This document shows, in pieces, positions 49,296 through 59,869 of a DNA stretch of 64,000 bases. The position numbers were made by a program, and so were the translations under genes. The DNA comes from Paramacrobiotus metropolitanus (lineage: Eukaryota; Tardigrada; Eutardigrada; Parachela; Macrobiotidae): the NCBI RefSeq assembly GCF_019649055.1, contig NW_026570359.1, positions 186,001 through 250,000 on the forward strand, given 5' to 3'. How positions within the stretch are numbered: position 1 is the first letter of the stretch; the number at the start of each line of letters is the position of its first letter. Under the pieces are notes generated by a model that saw only the letters and a program-made list of their open reading frames with translations, was not told the DNA's origin and made no database searches.

Positions 49296-49656
49296 AAACT
49301 TTATTTGATTGGTCAGTCTGTGCGGAATGATGAGTCACAGCTGGCTAGTGTTTTTCGGTGTTTAACGGGGTGATGCGAGACTGTAAGATTGGACGCTGAT
49401 CAGTGGGTGATTGAGTAACTTCCTGAATTCTAATAAATTGGTCCATGGGCAACCTGTCGATCGATCGTTCGTCTTGACCTGTCGTTTCTCATCCTCACAT
49501 TTCCCTTCATCCAGAGAGAACAGTAAGATCTATCCTGATTGCTGTGAGCTGTAATTGTCTTGAGATTAGACCACCAACATCGGTCTGTTTAGCGGCGTGG
49601 CGCGGCGTGTAGCCAACCCACAGTAAACGGGAGCACACCGTCAGGCTTCCCTTGTA
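49296..49656 (+). repeat. 5' LTR
   Basis: Begins about AAACTTTATTTGATTGG and ends TTCCCTTGTA. Contains TGAGTCA (AP-1-like, about 49330) and AATAAA (about 49433). It matches 58622-58982 apart from T/A and C/G changes near the right edge. Confidence 0.93.
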
Positions 49657-49907
49657 TGGCGCTTCCTGTCTACAAGGATCGCAAAGAACCTCCTTCGGAA
49701 CCCAACGTAGAGAGGGATTGGACCTTGGTGCAGCACCGTAGCGTGAAACGTATGCGCAGTGGTTTCCCCGACGTAGAGAGAAGTGCAGTTGCGGATCATC
49801 AGCAGTACTCTGGATCAGAAGCCGTAGCGTACAGAATATCGTGGGCAGACTACAAACGTTGGAAGCAACGCGAACAGGAACGAAAGGGTAAGCACTATTA
49901 TCCCTGA
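49656..49907 (+). CDS. Leader ORF starting at the LTR / primer-binding-site edge
   Basis: ATG at 49656 overlaps the last LTR base, and the TGG that begins the likely primer-binding site (TGGCGCTTCC) starts at 49657. The frame encodes 83 residues, basic and hydrophilic (WADYKRWKQREQERKG). Near its end is a strong donor, AAAGG|GTAAGC (exon end 49887, phase 1). Joining to the acceptor at 56522 (CCTTAGCAG|AA) is in frame with the third ORF. The leader is therefore best read as the first exon of the third protein rather than as a separate gene. In unspliced RNA it would be an upstream ORF before gag. Confidence 0.6.
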   Translation: MALPVYKDRKEPPSEPNVERDWTLVQHRSVKRMRSGFPDVERSAVADHQQYSGSEAVAYRISWADYKRWKQREQERKGKHYYP

Positions 49908-50251
49908 ATCGTTAATCCAAAGATCGTAAGGTTTTGGAGCAGGATTTAATTGTGAAGACCTTCGTATCGAAGAATCATTTCACTCGTATTGACGGCTGAT
50001 ATTTTAACGTAGTGCAGTATCCTGTATCTCTATACTCGTATGAATTCTAAAGCAATCGTGTGAAATGTTATGAACGTTTCTGGTTAAAATTCGTATGAAT
50101 ATTATCGCGATATATTCGACATTGAGGCATTTTATGAAAGTTCGTAGAAGGCAGAATTTTCACCTTTTGTATGGATTTTCCGAAACGTGCCTAGACGTGC
50201 AGAATTTACATGTGAGCTTGAGATTGTAGATCGTGATAAGCGTGCGCCGGC

Positions 50252-52209
50252 ATGTCGACCACTGAACCGACAGCGCGAGGCAGCGCTGATAGAACAAAAG
50301 ATGAGGAACTGGAAGAAGAGCGCAGACAGATCGTAGAGTTGTTGACTCAAGTGAAACGGGCGAAAGTTAACGAAATTGCCAGTAAAATTAATGCAGTATT
50401 AAAAGTAACGATGAATAATAATGAAGCAGTAGAGCATATTGCTAATTACTGTATTCAAAATGGAGTTTCGTATGAAGATTTAAAGACGACTGCAGATATT
50501 AAAGAGTCGGATTATTGGCGTAGAGGTAAAAAGCCTGAAGAAGTTGGAAACGTATTGGGCACTGAACGTGCAGATGATAATATGCAGTCAGAGTGTGATC
50601 GTATTGCGAATCAACTTAGAAGTAATTTAGCGGAAGCAGATCTGGCAGCAGTTTCGAAATTACTTAAGTTTAAAGATGCAGAGGTCGCAGAAAATTTTAA
50701 TGATTTGCAAAATCGTTTGATACGGTTGGAAAGAGAAAATTTGCACTTGAGAAATAGGACTATCAATATAGAAGATGAGGAGACTGAAGTACACGGCAAT
50801 GTAGCTGATAATTTAGATAAGTATGAACCTGTTAATAATGAACGTACTCAGACCGAAGAAAATATCGCCAATTCGCAGAACGTAACAAGTACAGACATCA
50901 ATTCGTTAATTTTGGCATTAAATTCATATGTTATTAATAACAACAGCCGAAATGTAACGAAAGATCATACGATTGAGAAATTTAAAAACAAATCGAATTA
51001 CAGCATAAAGGCATTTTTCCAGCAGTTTGACCGCGTAGCAGATAATTTAAGCTGGTCATCAGCGAAGCGTATCAGCATGTTACCAACGTATTTGGAAGAA
51101 GGTCCGCGTAAATTTTTCGAAAGTATGTGGTCAACAAATAGCAGAAAATCATATGCGGAATGGAAGCATATTATGTGTTTACGTTATCTGCCTGAAGATT
51201 ATAAGCAGGTAAAGCGTATGGAGCTAGCACAGAAAGTATTAAAGCCTGGTGATAATGTGGAGGAATTTTTCGATGAAATGTTAGATCTTATGCAGGAAAT
51301 CAATCCTAATATGGCCGAGGAAGATAAGATTGCTGAAATACGTAGAGCTATTGACAGTAATGTCGAGTATCGTAAGCTCCTAGCAGTAGCTAAAGTGAAT
51401 ACAATTCCGGAAATGCGTAGAGTTTTAAGTAACTTGGCACGTATTGACCAGTCGGAAATGAAAAAAACTGTGCAAGTGAGTACGGCACAGGCAGTTAATG
51501 CGTATGAATACAGGCGAGACAGAAGTAGATCTTTTGATAAATTTAGATCTTTTCGGGAACGCAGTGGTAGTCGCGATCGTAATGACTTCCGTAACAATCA
51601 GTACAGTAATAACCGATACAGTAATAATAGCAGGAATACGTATGCAAATCGGGATGCCCGTACTGATAATCGTTATAATAATAACCGTGATACCGTAATG
51701 ATTTTCGTTATGGCAATCGCGATTCACGTACGTATGAGAATCCTAGCAGAAATGAAAGACGGAACCGGGATGAGCGAGGACGCAGTGGTAGTCGCGATCG
51801 TGGTGACCGATTTCGCCGGGATTTTTCCCGTGGTCGTAGTGGAAGTCGAGATCGTGATGTGAATCGCAACAGAGAACGTAATGATAATCGTAGAATTTCT
51901 CGTTCTCGCAGCCCTGGACAACGTGATTTACCAATTACCCAGTGGAAGTTCAGTCGTAATGAGATAGATTTCTCATCGTATAGATTGAATAACGGATTGT
52001 ATTTCTGTCCGAAGTGCTTTGACTATCGGCATGGGTTTCGTATGTGTCCGTTTATTAAGAGCCGTAGAGATCTAGAGTCAATCTTACCGAAGTGTCCAGA
52101 GGACAAAAAGCGTGAGTTGCAGCGAGCATATGAAGATGAAGTAGAAAAAGGAAATCAGAACGATAATTTCTGGGCGTCAGCGGAGGGAAAAGACTGTCGC
52201 CATACGTAA
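50252..52209 (+). CDS. Gag of the gypsy element (one frameshift)
   Basis: ATG at 50252 opens a frame of 536 residues to 51862; after a one-base loss near 51690 the true continuation is in the frame that ends at TAA 52207-52209. The N-terminal third is acidic and helical. The capsid-like region (SIKAFFQQFDRVADNLSWS, then YAEWKHIMCLRYLPEDY, then EEFFDEMLDLMQEINP) fits Retrotrans_gag. A long Arg/Ser/Asn-rich tract (SRSFDKFRSFRERSGSRDR) follows. It ends with a zinc knuckle CPKCFDYRHGFRMC, exactly C-x2-C-x4-H-x4-C. It would form the particle and bind RNA. Confidence 0.9.
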
Positions 52210-52226
52210 ACGGGGGTCCGTATGGC
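52185..52226 (+). promoter_or_regulatory. -1 ribosomal frameshift signal between gag and pol
   Basis: Slippery heptamer G GGA AAA (52185-52191) lies in the gag frame 15 bases before the gag stop. After a 7-base spacer comes a perfect 8-bp stem, GCCATACG (52199-52206) with CGTATGGC (52219-52226), closing a 12-base loop with five G in a row. Slipping back one base puts ribosomes in the frame of the protease ORF, which is open from this point. Confidence 0.8.
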
Positions 52227-55200
52227 CGAGTAAACAGAAAGCCTCCTGTAGACCGTATTGTGTCACTGAGTGGTACCATACCGCTGAAACGTAGTGAGCT
52301 GAGTGCTAATGTACACGGTGGACCGGCATCATGCAAACCAGCGAAGGTAAGCGTGATTATAAACGGACAGGAAATAGAAGCACTCATAGATACGGGTGCA
52401 AGTACTAGCATAATGAGTTATCCTATGATGTTAGATTTAAAATTGCAACGTATTGAAGCACCGGAAGGGCAGCAGCTGAGATTTACTACTATTAGCAGTG
52501 ACGTAAAAGAAAGTAAGCCGTGCTATACTGAATGCGAAATACGTATGGGTCAACATAGATTTAAGCAAGAATTCTGGTTGTTGAGTACAGCACCTCAAGA
52601 TTCTGTATACTCGGGAATGATTTTATAAAACGTGAAGGCGTAATAATTAACACGCAGAAAGGATACATATCGTTCGAAGCGTGTGAGTCTGTACGTGAAA
52701 TTTCGAAGCTAATTGCCAGTATCGATACGGATACTAGGTCGAAAGCAGAGAATGTTGAGTGCATAATAGAGCAGTATTATAGCAGCAATCGTATTAAGTA
52801 TGTAACTGCGGAGAATTATGCATATAAATTTGAAATTGCGAATAAACGTACAGAATTTCTGCATAAGAAATACGAAGATCGCTACTTACAGAAGCAGTGC
52901 GTATCAGATGTACAGGATATAAAAAGTAATTTTAATTACATAACGAAAGCACAAGCCAATGTGCAACGTATGCGGGATAAAATTGAAGAAGAAGAACTAC
53001 AGAGTACTAGTACTATAGTACCGGATAATCCCACAGCCGTGCAGACAGTAGTCTGTACGGATAAATCCGTGCAGTGTGAAGTACGAAGTACTGATGAAGT
53101 ACGTAGTGAGGCGGAGGTAATCAATGAACCAGTTAACAGCGTAAACGACGCGAGTAAAGAATATTGCTGGAATCGTACTCGGATTAAATTAAGCCGTAAC
53201 ACTCGTATTAAGCCGAAAACCGGCTTGCTGCTAGAAATAGAAGTACCGGATCAGTATACGGGACAGATGCGAGTTTTCCCAGGAAGTACCTTACTATTTA
53301 ACCACCATGTATCGGTTGGAAACAGTATAGTGCAGGCAGCGGAAGGTAAAACTGCAATACTAATCACTAATTTCTCTGATCGTGCAATACGTTTACGTAA
53401 AGGTCTTATGGTTGGTGTTGCAGAGATTATTGAAGAAGGTGAAGTGATCGCAGAGAATGTATTCAGTACTTCTACAGCTGTCGTAGAAGAGACAGATCAT
53501 GGAGTTAAAATTAACGTATTGGATCAAATTAGTGAGATGAAATTTAACCCTAAATTAAACAACGATCAGCGTAGACGTCTGGTTAATTTATTCGTAAAGC
53601 ATCATGCGGTATTCCCCTGTGAGAATCTTTAATTAGGCGAATGTTCAGAAGTAACGCACGAAATCGAGACGGGCGATCACCCGCCAATTAAGAAACTACC
53701 GTATCGTACTTCGTATTCGCAACGTATGATTATTAAGCAGCAAGTAGATGAAATGGAAAGTAATGGTGTGATTCGTAAATCAACTTCACCATGGAGTTTC
53801 CCTGTCGTATTAGTCAAAAAAGCAGATCCAAATGCAGTACCGAGATTATGCATTGATTTTAGAGAGTTGAATAAAATATATCATAAATCGGAGTGGCCGT
53901 TGCCGAACGTAGAGGATGCCGTAAATAGCTTTGGAAATTCGAAGTATTTTACGAGTCTAGACTTCAATAGTGGATTTTGGCAAATCCGTATGGCAGAGCG
54001 TGATGTTAAAAAGTGCTCATTCGTGACCCAGGACGGTCAATATGAATTCCTACGTATGCCTTTTGGTTTAGCGGGAGCAACCGCTACTTTCCAAAAAGCA
54101 ATCGACAGCATACTTTCACATTTAAAGTGGAAGGGTGTCGTATGTTACGTAGATGATATCCTAATAGGCGGAGCAACATTTGATGAACATATGGAATTGC
54201 TAGATAGCGTATTAGCAGCGGTAGCGAAGGCAGGATTTACTGTATCACCTAAGAAATGTGAGATTGCGTATGAAGAAATAAAATTTCTTGGATATTTAAT
54301 TAGTAAAGATGGGTTAAAACCAGATAAAAGTAAAGTGGATGCAATTGCAAAATTACCTGTACCAGATGGCGTTAAAGCCGTCCGATCGTTTATCGGAGCA
54401 TTAACGTATTATCGTGGTTTTATAGAGAATTTCTCTACGTATGCGCAACCCTTACTTAAGCTAACTCGTAAGGATGAGCCGTTTATATGGGGAGTAGAGC
54501 AGCAACAAGCGTATGACTATTTGAAAACAGTCCTTATGAGCGTACCAGTACTAAAACCCTTTGATTATAAATTGGAGACGCAGCTAAAGACAGATGCTTC
54601 CGACATAGGAGTCGGTGCAATACTAGAGCAAAAACACAACGACGGTTGGCACGTCGTGTGTTTTGCATCGCGTATGTTAGACCAACATCAAGTAAATTAC
54701 TCGGTGTCAGAGAAAGAACTATTTGCGATCGTATTTGCATGCAAGAAGTTCAGGCATTACTTAATGGGTCTTAAATTCGTCATAATAACAGATCATAGTG
54801 CATTACAGTACTTATTGAACTTAAAAGAGCCGCACGGACGTTTGGCTAGATGGGCGTTGATGTTACAGGAGTATGACTACATAATTACGTATCGTCGCGG
54901 TAAAGCACATCAAGATGCAGATCATCTGAGCAGATACAGTGTAGAAAAGCCGTGTGGTGAAGAAGAGTATCAAATTCCTATGTATCATTCAATTATGGAC
55001 AATAAAGCAGATGAGCTGTTGATTAAAGAACAACGTGCAGATATATACTGTAGTAACATAATTACGTTACTTACAGATAAAGAGGCGTATGAGAGAGCGA
55101 CCAAGCGTAAACAGAAGCGATTAGAAATGTTTAGAATAATAGATGAAATACTTATGAAAAAGGCGTGCAGGAAAGGCAAGAACTTATTGTTGTACTGTAT

Positions 55201-56453
55201 TCCCAGTACTATGCGTGCCGACATACTATACGTAATGCACGACAGTCCAAGTGGCGGACATGTTGGTTTACAGCGTACATTAGAGCGCGTACTTGAACGG
55301 TATTATTGGCCAAGAATGCTACATTATGTACGTAATTATGTGGAAGCGTGCGAACATTGCCAAAAACGCAATCCGATTAATATACCTCCGACAGCGTATT
55401 TACAGCAGTTAAAATCGTATGATAAGTTGGAATGTTGGTCAATAGACATACTTGGACCATTTCATGAATCTGCAGAAGGTTTTAAACATATTATTGTTGC
55501 CATAGAGAATACGAATATTTGTCGTATGCGCAGCAGTGAAAACTACGAATGCGAAGGAGACCGCAGAATTTATTCTAAATGAGATTATTTTAAAATTTGG
55601 TCCTCCTAAACACTTAACAACAGATCGTGGTTCTAATTTTATCAGCAAAATTGTTCGTGAACTAAATCGCATTATGCAAGTGCAGCACAGATTTACGACA
55701 TCCTATCATCCGCAGTCTAACGTGAAAGTAGAGCGAATGAATCGTTTTATTGCTGAGAAATTAACTGCGTATGTTAATAAGATGCAAAATGACTGGATAA
55801 ATTACGTAGACTTTATTACGTATGCGTATAACAGTACAGTACATAGTGTCACCGGCTATGCACCATCGTACTTAATGTTTGGTGTGCAGCCGCTCAGTAC
55901 GGTAGATACGTTATTCAAGGAAATTAAATCGGAAAACACTGATAACGTAACAGTAAAGCAGTATTTTGACAAAATGTTCAGAGCGTTACAAATTGCGACG
56001 GAATTTTCAAAAATATTGACTAATCGTATGCATGAAAAGAATGCGGAGAATTACGATAGAAATCGTGAAGATAGCACGTATAAAGTAGGTGATTACGTAT
56101 GGGTGAAAAATGAACAGCGTACAGTTGGCAGTACTGAGAAGTTACAGTACTTATATAAAGGACCGTACAAAATTTTAGAAATTACAGACGTAGTAAACGT
56201 GAAGTTAAAGTCAATGGATAAATCGAGTCGTAGTCGTCAGATAATTACTGTACATATGGATAAATTAAAATCGTATAAAGAATACGATCCGGACGTATTA
56301 AATAGTAAAAATGACTTCATCAGACGTAGAAGTGAACGTATAGCAGCTAAGACAGATAATGCGAATAATAAGCCGACCACAGTTTCCTCCGTTAAGAATA
56401 CTCATACAGTTTCTACGAAAACTTGTCCAGTGACTAATAAGAAATTGAACTAA
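52191..56453 (+). CDS. Pro-Pol of the gypsy element (protease, RT, RNase H, integrase), with lesions
   Basis: The protease has ALIDTGASTSIMS. RT has PRLCIDFRELNKI, FRMPFGLAGA-type (LRMPFGLAGATATFQKA) and the catalytic YVDDILI. RNase H has LKTDASDIGVGAILEQ, SEKELFAIVFACKKFRHYL and TDHSALQYLL. Integrase has the zinc-binding H..H..C..C (HDSPSGGHVG, CEHCQKR), then WSIDILGPF, LTTDRGSNF and SYHPQSNVKVERMN for D, D and E. The tail carries a chromodomain-free, basic region. Breaks: one base missing near 52620, an in-frame TAA at 53630-53632 between protease and RT, and a frameshift near 55515 inside the integrase core. The stop is at 56451-56453. Since the LTRs are nearly identical, some breaks may be sequencing errors. 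Confidence 0.93.
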
Positions 56454-56524
56454 CATACTCGTATGAAACTTAATACAGTCCGTATTGTGCCTCTGTACTA
56501 ATTACGTTTTGTTCCTTAGCAGAA

Positions 56525-58438
56525 ATGGAGCGAAAGAATGATGACACTGCAGAAGAGCGCCTGCGTCGTATGGAGCAGATGGCACGGGAGCGTAAAGATG
56601 CTGATGCGGTAAATCTCCAAAGAGAACGTGAACAGCGTGAACGTGACCAGCAAGAACGTGAGCGTGTGCAGCGTGCAGAACGTGAGCGGGAAAGACAGCA
56701 ATGGCGTGCGGAAGACAAGGAGAAGCGCGATAAGTGGCGTCGTGAAGTGGAAGAACGTAGTGAAAAGTTGCGACAGATTCAAGCTTATGGGGATCAGCTT
56801 GAAATAGAGATCGCAGAAGAACGTCTCCGTGGTGCGCGCAAGGAAGTAGATCGTTTGACAGAGTCTATTTCGTGGAGTGAAGATGAGGAAGCACGGGATC
56901 GTGAAAATTATCGCAGAGAGTTAGAATCCCAGCGTCGACAGCAACGTATGAGTGGTCAGCGTCAGCAGGAGAGCAGTATGCCACCCGCGTCGCACGTAGA
57001 TCGTGGTGATGATGCGGAGAGGGACAATATGCCGTTCATCAGGATGACGCCGGTGTACCGTAGTGAAACCGTGGAGCATAACGAGCCAGAGCAGCGTAGA
57101 GCACATCCTCCGATTACTTTCAAGGATGGACGCGAAGCCATGGTTAACTCGCGCATGATGCGTTCCGAACCGCGAGAGCAGACACATCAACGTTCTGCAG
57201 ATTGTAATAATGTATGTTGCTTTAATGAGAGAATGTATACTGAAGCAGATACTTATTTTAAATCTTATGTGCAGCTGGAAAACCGCACAATGGCACAGCG
57301 CGTGGCGGAGAGTGTGCCCAGTCACAGTGGACCAGCGCAATCGACACATAATCATCAGCAGCGTATGATGCAGCAGAATCCACAGCGTATGCAGCAGCTT
57401 AATCAGCAGCAAACGGACATTGCGCGTAGACGTCAGGGAGAAGCTGTCCTGAAGAACGTGAAGTACCGTATTCAACCGGGTGTACCTGGGAACTTGCCGA
57501 TTCATCCATATATGAGTATGGAAAAGCGCTTGCGTAAAGATCAGTATGGTGCCGTAATGGCTGATCTGAATCGTATGGCGGAGGGGCTGAATGCATTGGC
57601 GCAAAGTGAACAGAGTCCAGAAGAGGCGGAAACTCGTAGAGCGGAACGATGGCACGTGCTAGAGCTGAAGACGTTTTTGGAGTTGTTACGAAGTAATGAA
57701 GCGGAAAACAAGAAGCGTTTTGTATCGTATCCAGAGCCTATTAAAACATCGCTCAGTCCACAGTATGTGGAAACGTGGTTTTATGACCGTTTCGCGGCAA
57801 CTTCGTGGATCACGTATGAATCCCAGAAGGACGGTACGACTCGTTGGGAGAATCGTTATGGACAAGTGTTCAAGCTTATCCAGGGACGATTCCGACGTAG
57901 TGAGGAGCCGCCCTTATACTTTAATCCGAACCGATTCTTTCCGGATGACATTTCGTTTTGGTCGGGCGATTGTATGTGGGATGGTACATATGATGAAACG
58001 AGCCGTGATTATGTTTTACGTATGTATCGTGAGTTGGACCGTATGCGACAACAGTGGTATGCAGATCGCCGTAGACAGTATGCTTCGATTGACATGTGGA
58101 GCTGCGGACATCATATTGCAATGGAACGTGACATTCGTAAAATTGGTGAACGTATTGAGAAGGAATTACCTGCGGACGTACAGCGTAGTCAGAGCGAAGA
58201 GCGTATTCGTAGTGGAGATCTCGATGAGCTGGCAAGATTACGAGCGGAAACAGAGAAGTACCAGCAGGAGATCAAACGTATGCAAGAAAAGCAAAAGAAG
58301 GAAGAAGCAGAGAAACGGCAGCTGGAGGATGATCTGAAGGTGATGATGGATCAGCGTAAGAAAGAGAAGGAGGAATGGCGCGAAGCGCGACGTAATGGAC
58401 AGAATGGAAAGGACGAGGATTCCGAAGCGGATACGTGA
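56525..58438 (+). CDS. Third ORF in env position: coiled-coil protein, no envelope features
   Basis: 637 codons from ATG 56525, intact. Splicing from 49887 to 56523 would add 78 residues in frame. The first about 150 residues are extremely rich in Arg, Glu and Gln (QREREQRERDQQERERVQRA) with coiled-coil spacing, and so are the last about 70 (EKQKKEEAEKRQLEDDLKV). The middle (about residues 300-560) is more globular, with aromatic-rich stretches (YVETWFYDRFAATSWITY, FFPDDISFWSGDCMWDG). No signal peptide, membrane segment or fusion-peptide-like run is present, so it is not an Env-type glycoprotein. I do not recognise the family. It may act with Gag or in RNA handling; that is a guess. Confidence 0.8.
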   Translation: MERKNDDTAEERLRRMEQMARERKDADAVNLQREREQRERDQQERERVQRAERERERQQWRAEDKEKRDKWRREVEERSEKLRQIQAYGDQLEIEIAEERLRGARKEVDRLTESISWSEDEEARDRENYRRELESQRRQQRMSGQRQQESSMPPASHVDRGDDAERDNMPFIRMTPVYRSETVEHNEPEQRRAHPPITFKDGREAMVNSRMMRSEPREQTHQRSADCNNVCCFNERMYTEADTYFKSYVQLENRTMAQRVAESVPSHSGPAQSTHNHQQRMMQQNPQRMQQLNQQQTDIARRRQGEAVLKNVKYRIQPGVPGNLPIHPYMSMEKRLRKDQYGAVMADLNRMAEGLNALAQSEQSPEEAETRRAERWHVLELKTFLELLRSNEAENKKRFVSYPEPIKTSLSPQYVETWFYDRFAATSWITYESQKDGTTRWENRYGQVFKLIQGRFRRSEEPPLYFNPNRFFPDDISFWSGDCMWDGTYDETSRDYVLRMYRELDRMRQQWYADRRRQYASIDMWSCGHHIAMERDIRKIGERIEKELPADVQRSQSEERIRSGDLDELARLRAETEKYQQEIKRMQEKQKKEEAEKRQLEDDLKVMMDQRKKEKEEWREARRNGQNGKDEDSEADT

Positions 58439-58621
58439 AGTGTAGGACAGGCATGGACGGAAGGGAATTCGGTAATTTCCATGGATTTTACTAATAAATT
58501 GCTCACTTTTGTTTTGATGGAATAACAGTATTTTTCTTTTAATCTCTTTTGTGTCTTGGTTAATTCGCTAATTAACCGCTTACGGCGGGGATATAGCAAC
58601 TGTTGACAATTCAAATAACTA

Positions 58622-58982
58622 AAACTTTATTTGATTGGTCAGTCTGTGCGGAATGATGAGTCACAGCTGGCTAGTGTTTTTCGGTGTTTAACGGGGTGAT
58701 GCGAGACTGTAAGATTGGACGCTGATCAGTGGGTGATTGAGTAACTTCCTGAATTCTAATAAATTGGTCCATGGGCAACCTGTCGATCGATCGTTCGTCT
58801 TGACCTGTCGTTTCTCATCCTCACATTTCCCTTCATCCAGAGAGAACAGTAAGATCTATCCTGATTGCTGTGAGCTGTAATTGTCTTGAGATTAGACCAC
58901 CAACATCGGTCTGTTTAGCGGCGTGGCGCGGCGTGTAGCCAACCCACAGTAAACGGGAGCACACCGACAGGCTTCCGTTGTA
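58622..58982 (+). repeat. 3' LTR
   Basis: About 360 bases, matching the 5' LTR with two substitutions noted near its right end (ACCGACAGGCTTCCGTTGTA). The preceding GGCGGGGATATAG is only a weak polypurine tract. Confidence 0.93.
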
Positions 58983-59130
58983 ATATCCTCCAGGAATACA
59001 GAGCACATTAAAGCATTGTGGAACATGGTTTAACAGTGTGACTGTTTATATGCCGCACGTTGCTCGTTCGCCACTACTCGTAAATACCGAACAGTATGTC
59101 GTAAACGTAAATACAGTCCAGTATGTTTCG

Positions 59131-59432
59131 TTAGACCGGGATGCGTACATGACGTCATAGCGGTGCCCCCGTAACCGGGCGGATCGGGCGCAGAAGTGTT
59201 CAACTGGTACCACGGCTACATTATGAGCGATCTGCGCCACAACGTCAACGGCTTCAGGTGGTCATCCTGCTCCATGGCGCAGTTCATGCACTTCCTCTTG
59301 CATCCACAAGCGGCCTGCTTATTCGATGGACCGATGTTGGGACTGCGGTTGGGCAGCTCGCTCCCGGGAACTAATTTCTCAGGACTGGCAAGTAGAAAAT
59401 GTCGGCTAGATCGCGGCACTACGGCTTGTTTT
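59131..59432 (+). pseudogene. Metalloprotease exon 10 pseudogene (third copy)
   Basis: Homologous to 21677-21968: HGYIMSDLRHNVNGFRWSSC is still readable in one frame, and GLRLGSSLPG, then LDRGTTACF. Upstream stops interrupt the zinc-site half, an extra segment changes the region after SLPG, and the donor GT is changed to AT (TTTT|ATACG). No matching exon 11 or 12 follows, although the 3' flank block does (about 59690-59860). Confidence 0.85.
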
Positions 59433-59869
59433 ATACGAAATTATTTTATCTGAACGTGGCATTAGCGTTTATATAATTTTCGATACAGCGTAGATATTGA
59501 TTTGATTTTCAAAAAACAGTAATTAAAAATGTGATGGCGGTAAGAGGAGTTTACGTTTACTGCTGCAGTGCAATGCTGTATTATGCGCGTTGCATCTTCC
59601 GCCCGCGACGCATTACAATTTAAATGGGTGGGACCGACATATGGTACACTGGGAAGTGGGAAGCGACGTCCACTTTCCGAATTCTTAACTAAGCACGGCA
59701 TGTATGCACACGGCATTAATTCTTTGTTAAGCCTGTGATAACGAAAGCACCGCACTTAATTGGAATTTTTAACTTGGGCCGATCGATGTATGCCGGGATT
59801 TCAAGATGTGTGGTCACTGATGAGCCTGATTTGTGGCGCAGTGTCACCTGACCGTTCAATTCGCAATTG

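Larger units (their letters stand above)
49296..58982 (+). mobile_element. Ty3/gypsy LTR retrotransposon with a third ORF, 9.7 kb
   Basis: The order is LTR, primer-binding site, gag, protease, RT, RNase H, integrase, third ORF, LTR, as in Ty3/gypsy. The LTRs differ at about two positions in 360, so insertion was recent. Codon use is rich in CGT and GTA and other A/T-ending codons, unlike the GC-rich host exons. Four frame lesions were seen in gag-pol (near 51690, 52620, a stop at 53630, and near 55515). A short target duplication was not identified with confidence. Confidence 0.95.

Noticed and set aside
51199-51921. Minus-strand frames opposite the Arg/Ser-rich part of gag
   Set aside because: Low-complexity shadows of the RS-rich coding sequence.
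56921-57655. 244-residue minus-strand frame opposite the third gypsy ORF
   Set aside because: Composition mirrors the antisense of the Gln/Arg-rich ORF; no domain and no start context.
56525-58438. Third ORF as an envelope gene
   Set aside because: No signal peptide, no transmembrane helix and no Cys-rich ectodomain; coiled-coil composition throughout both ends.
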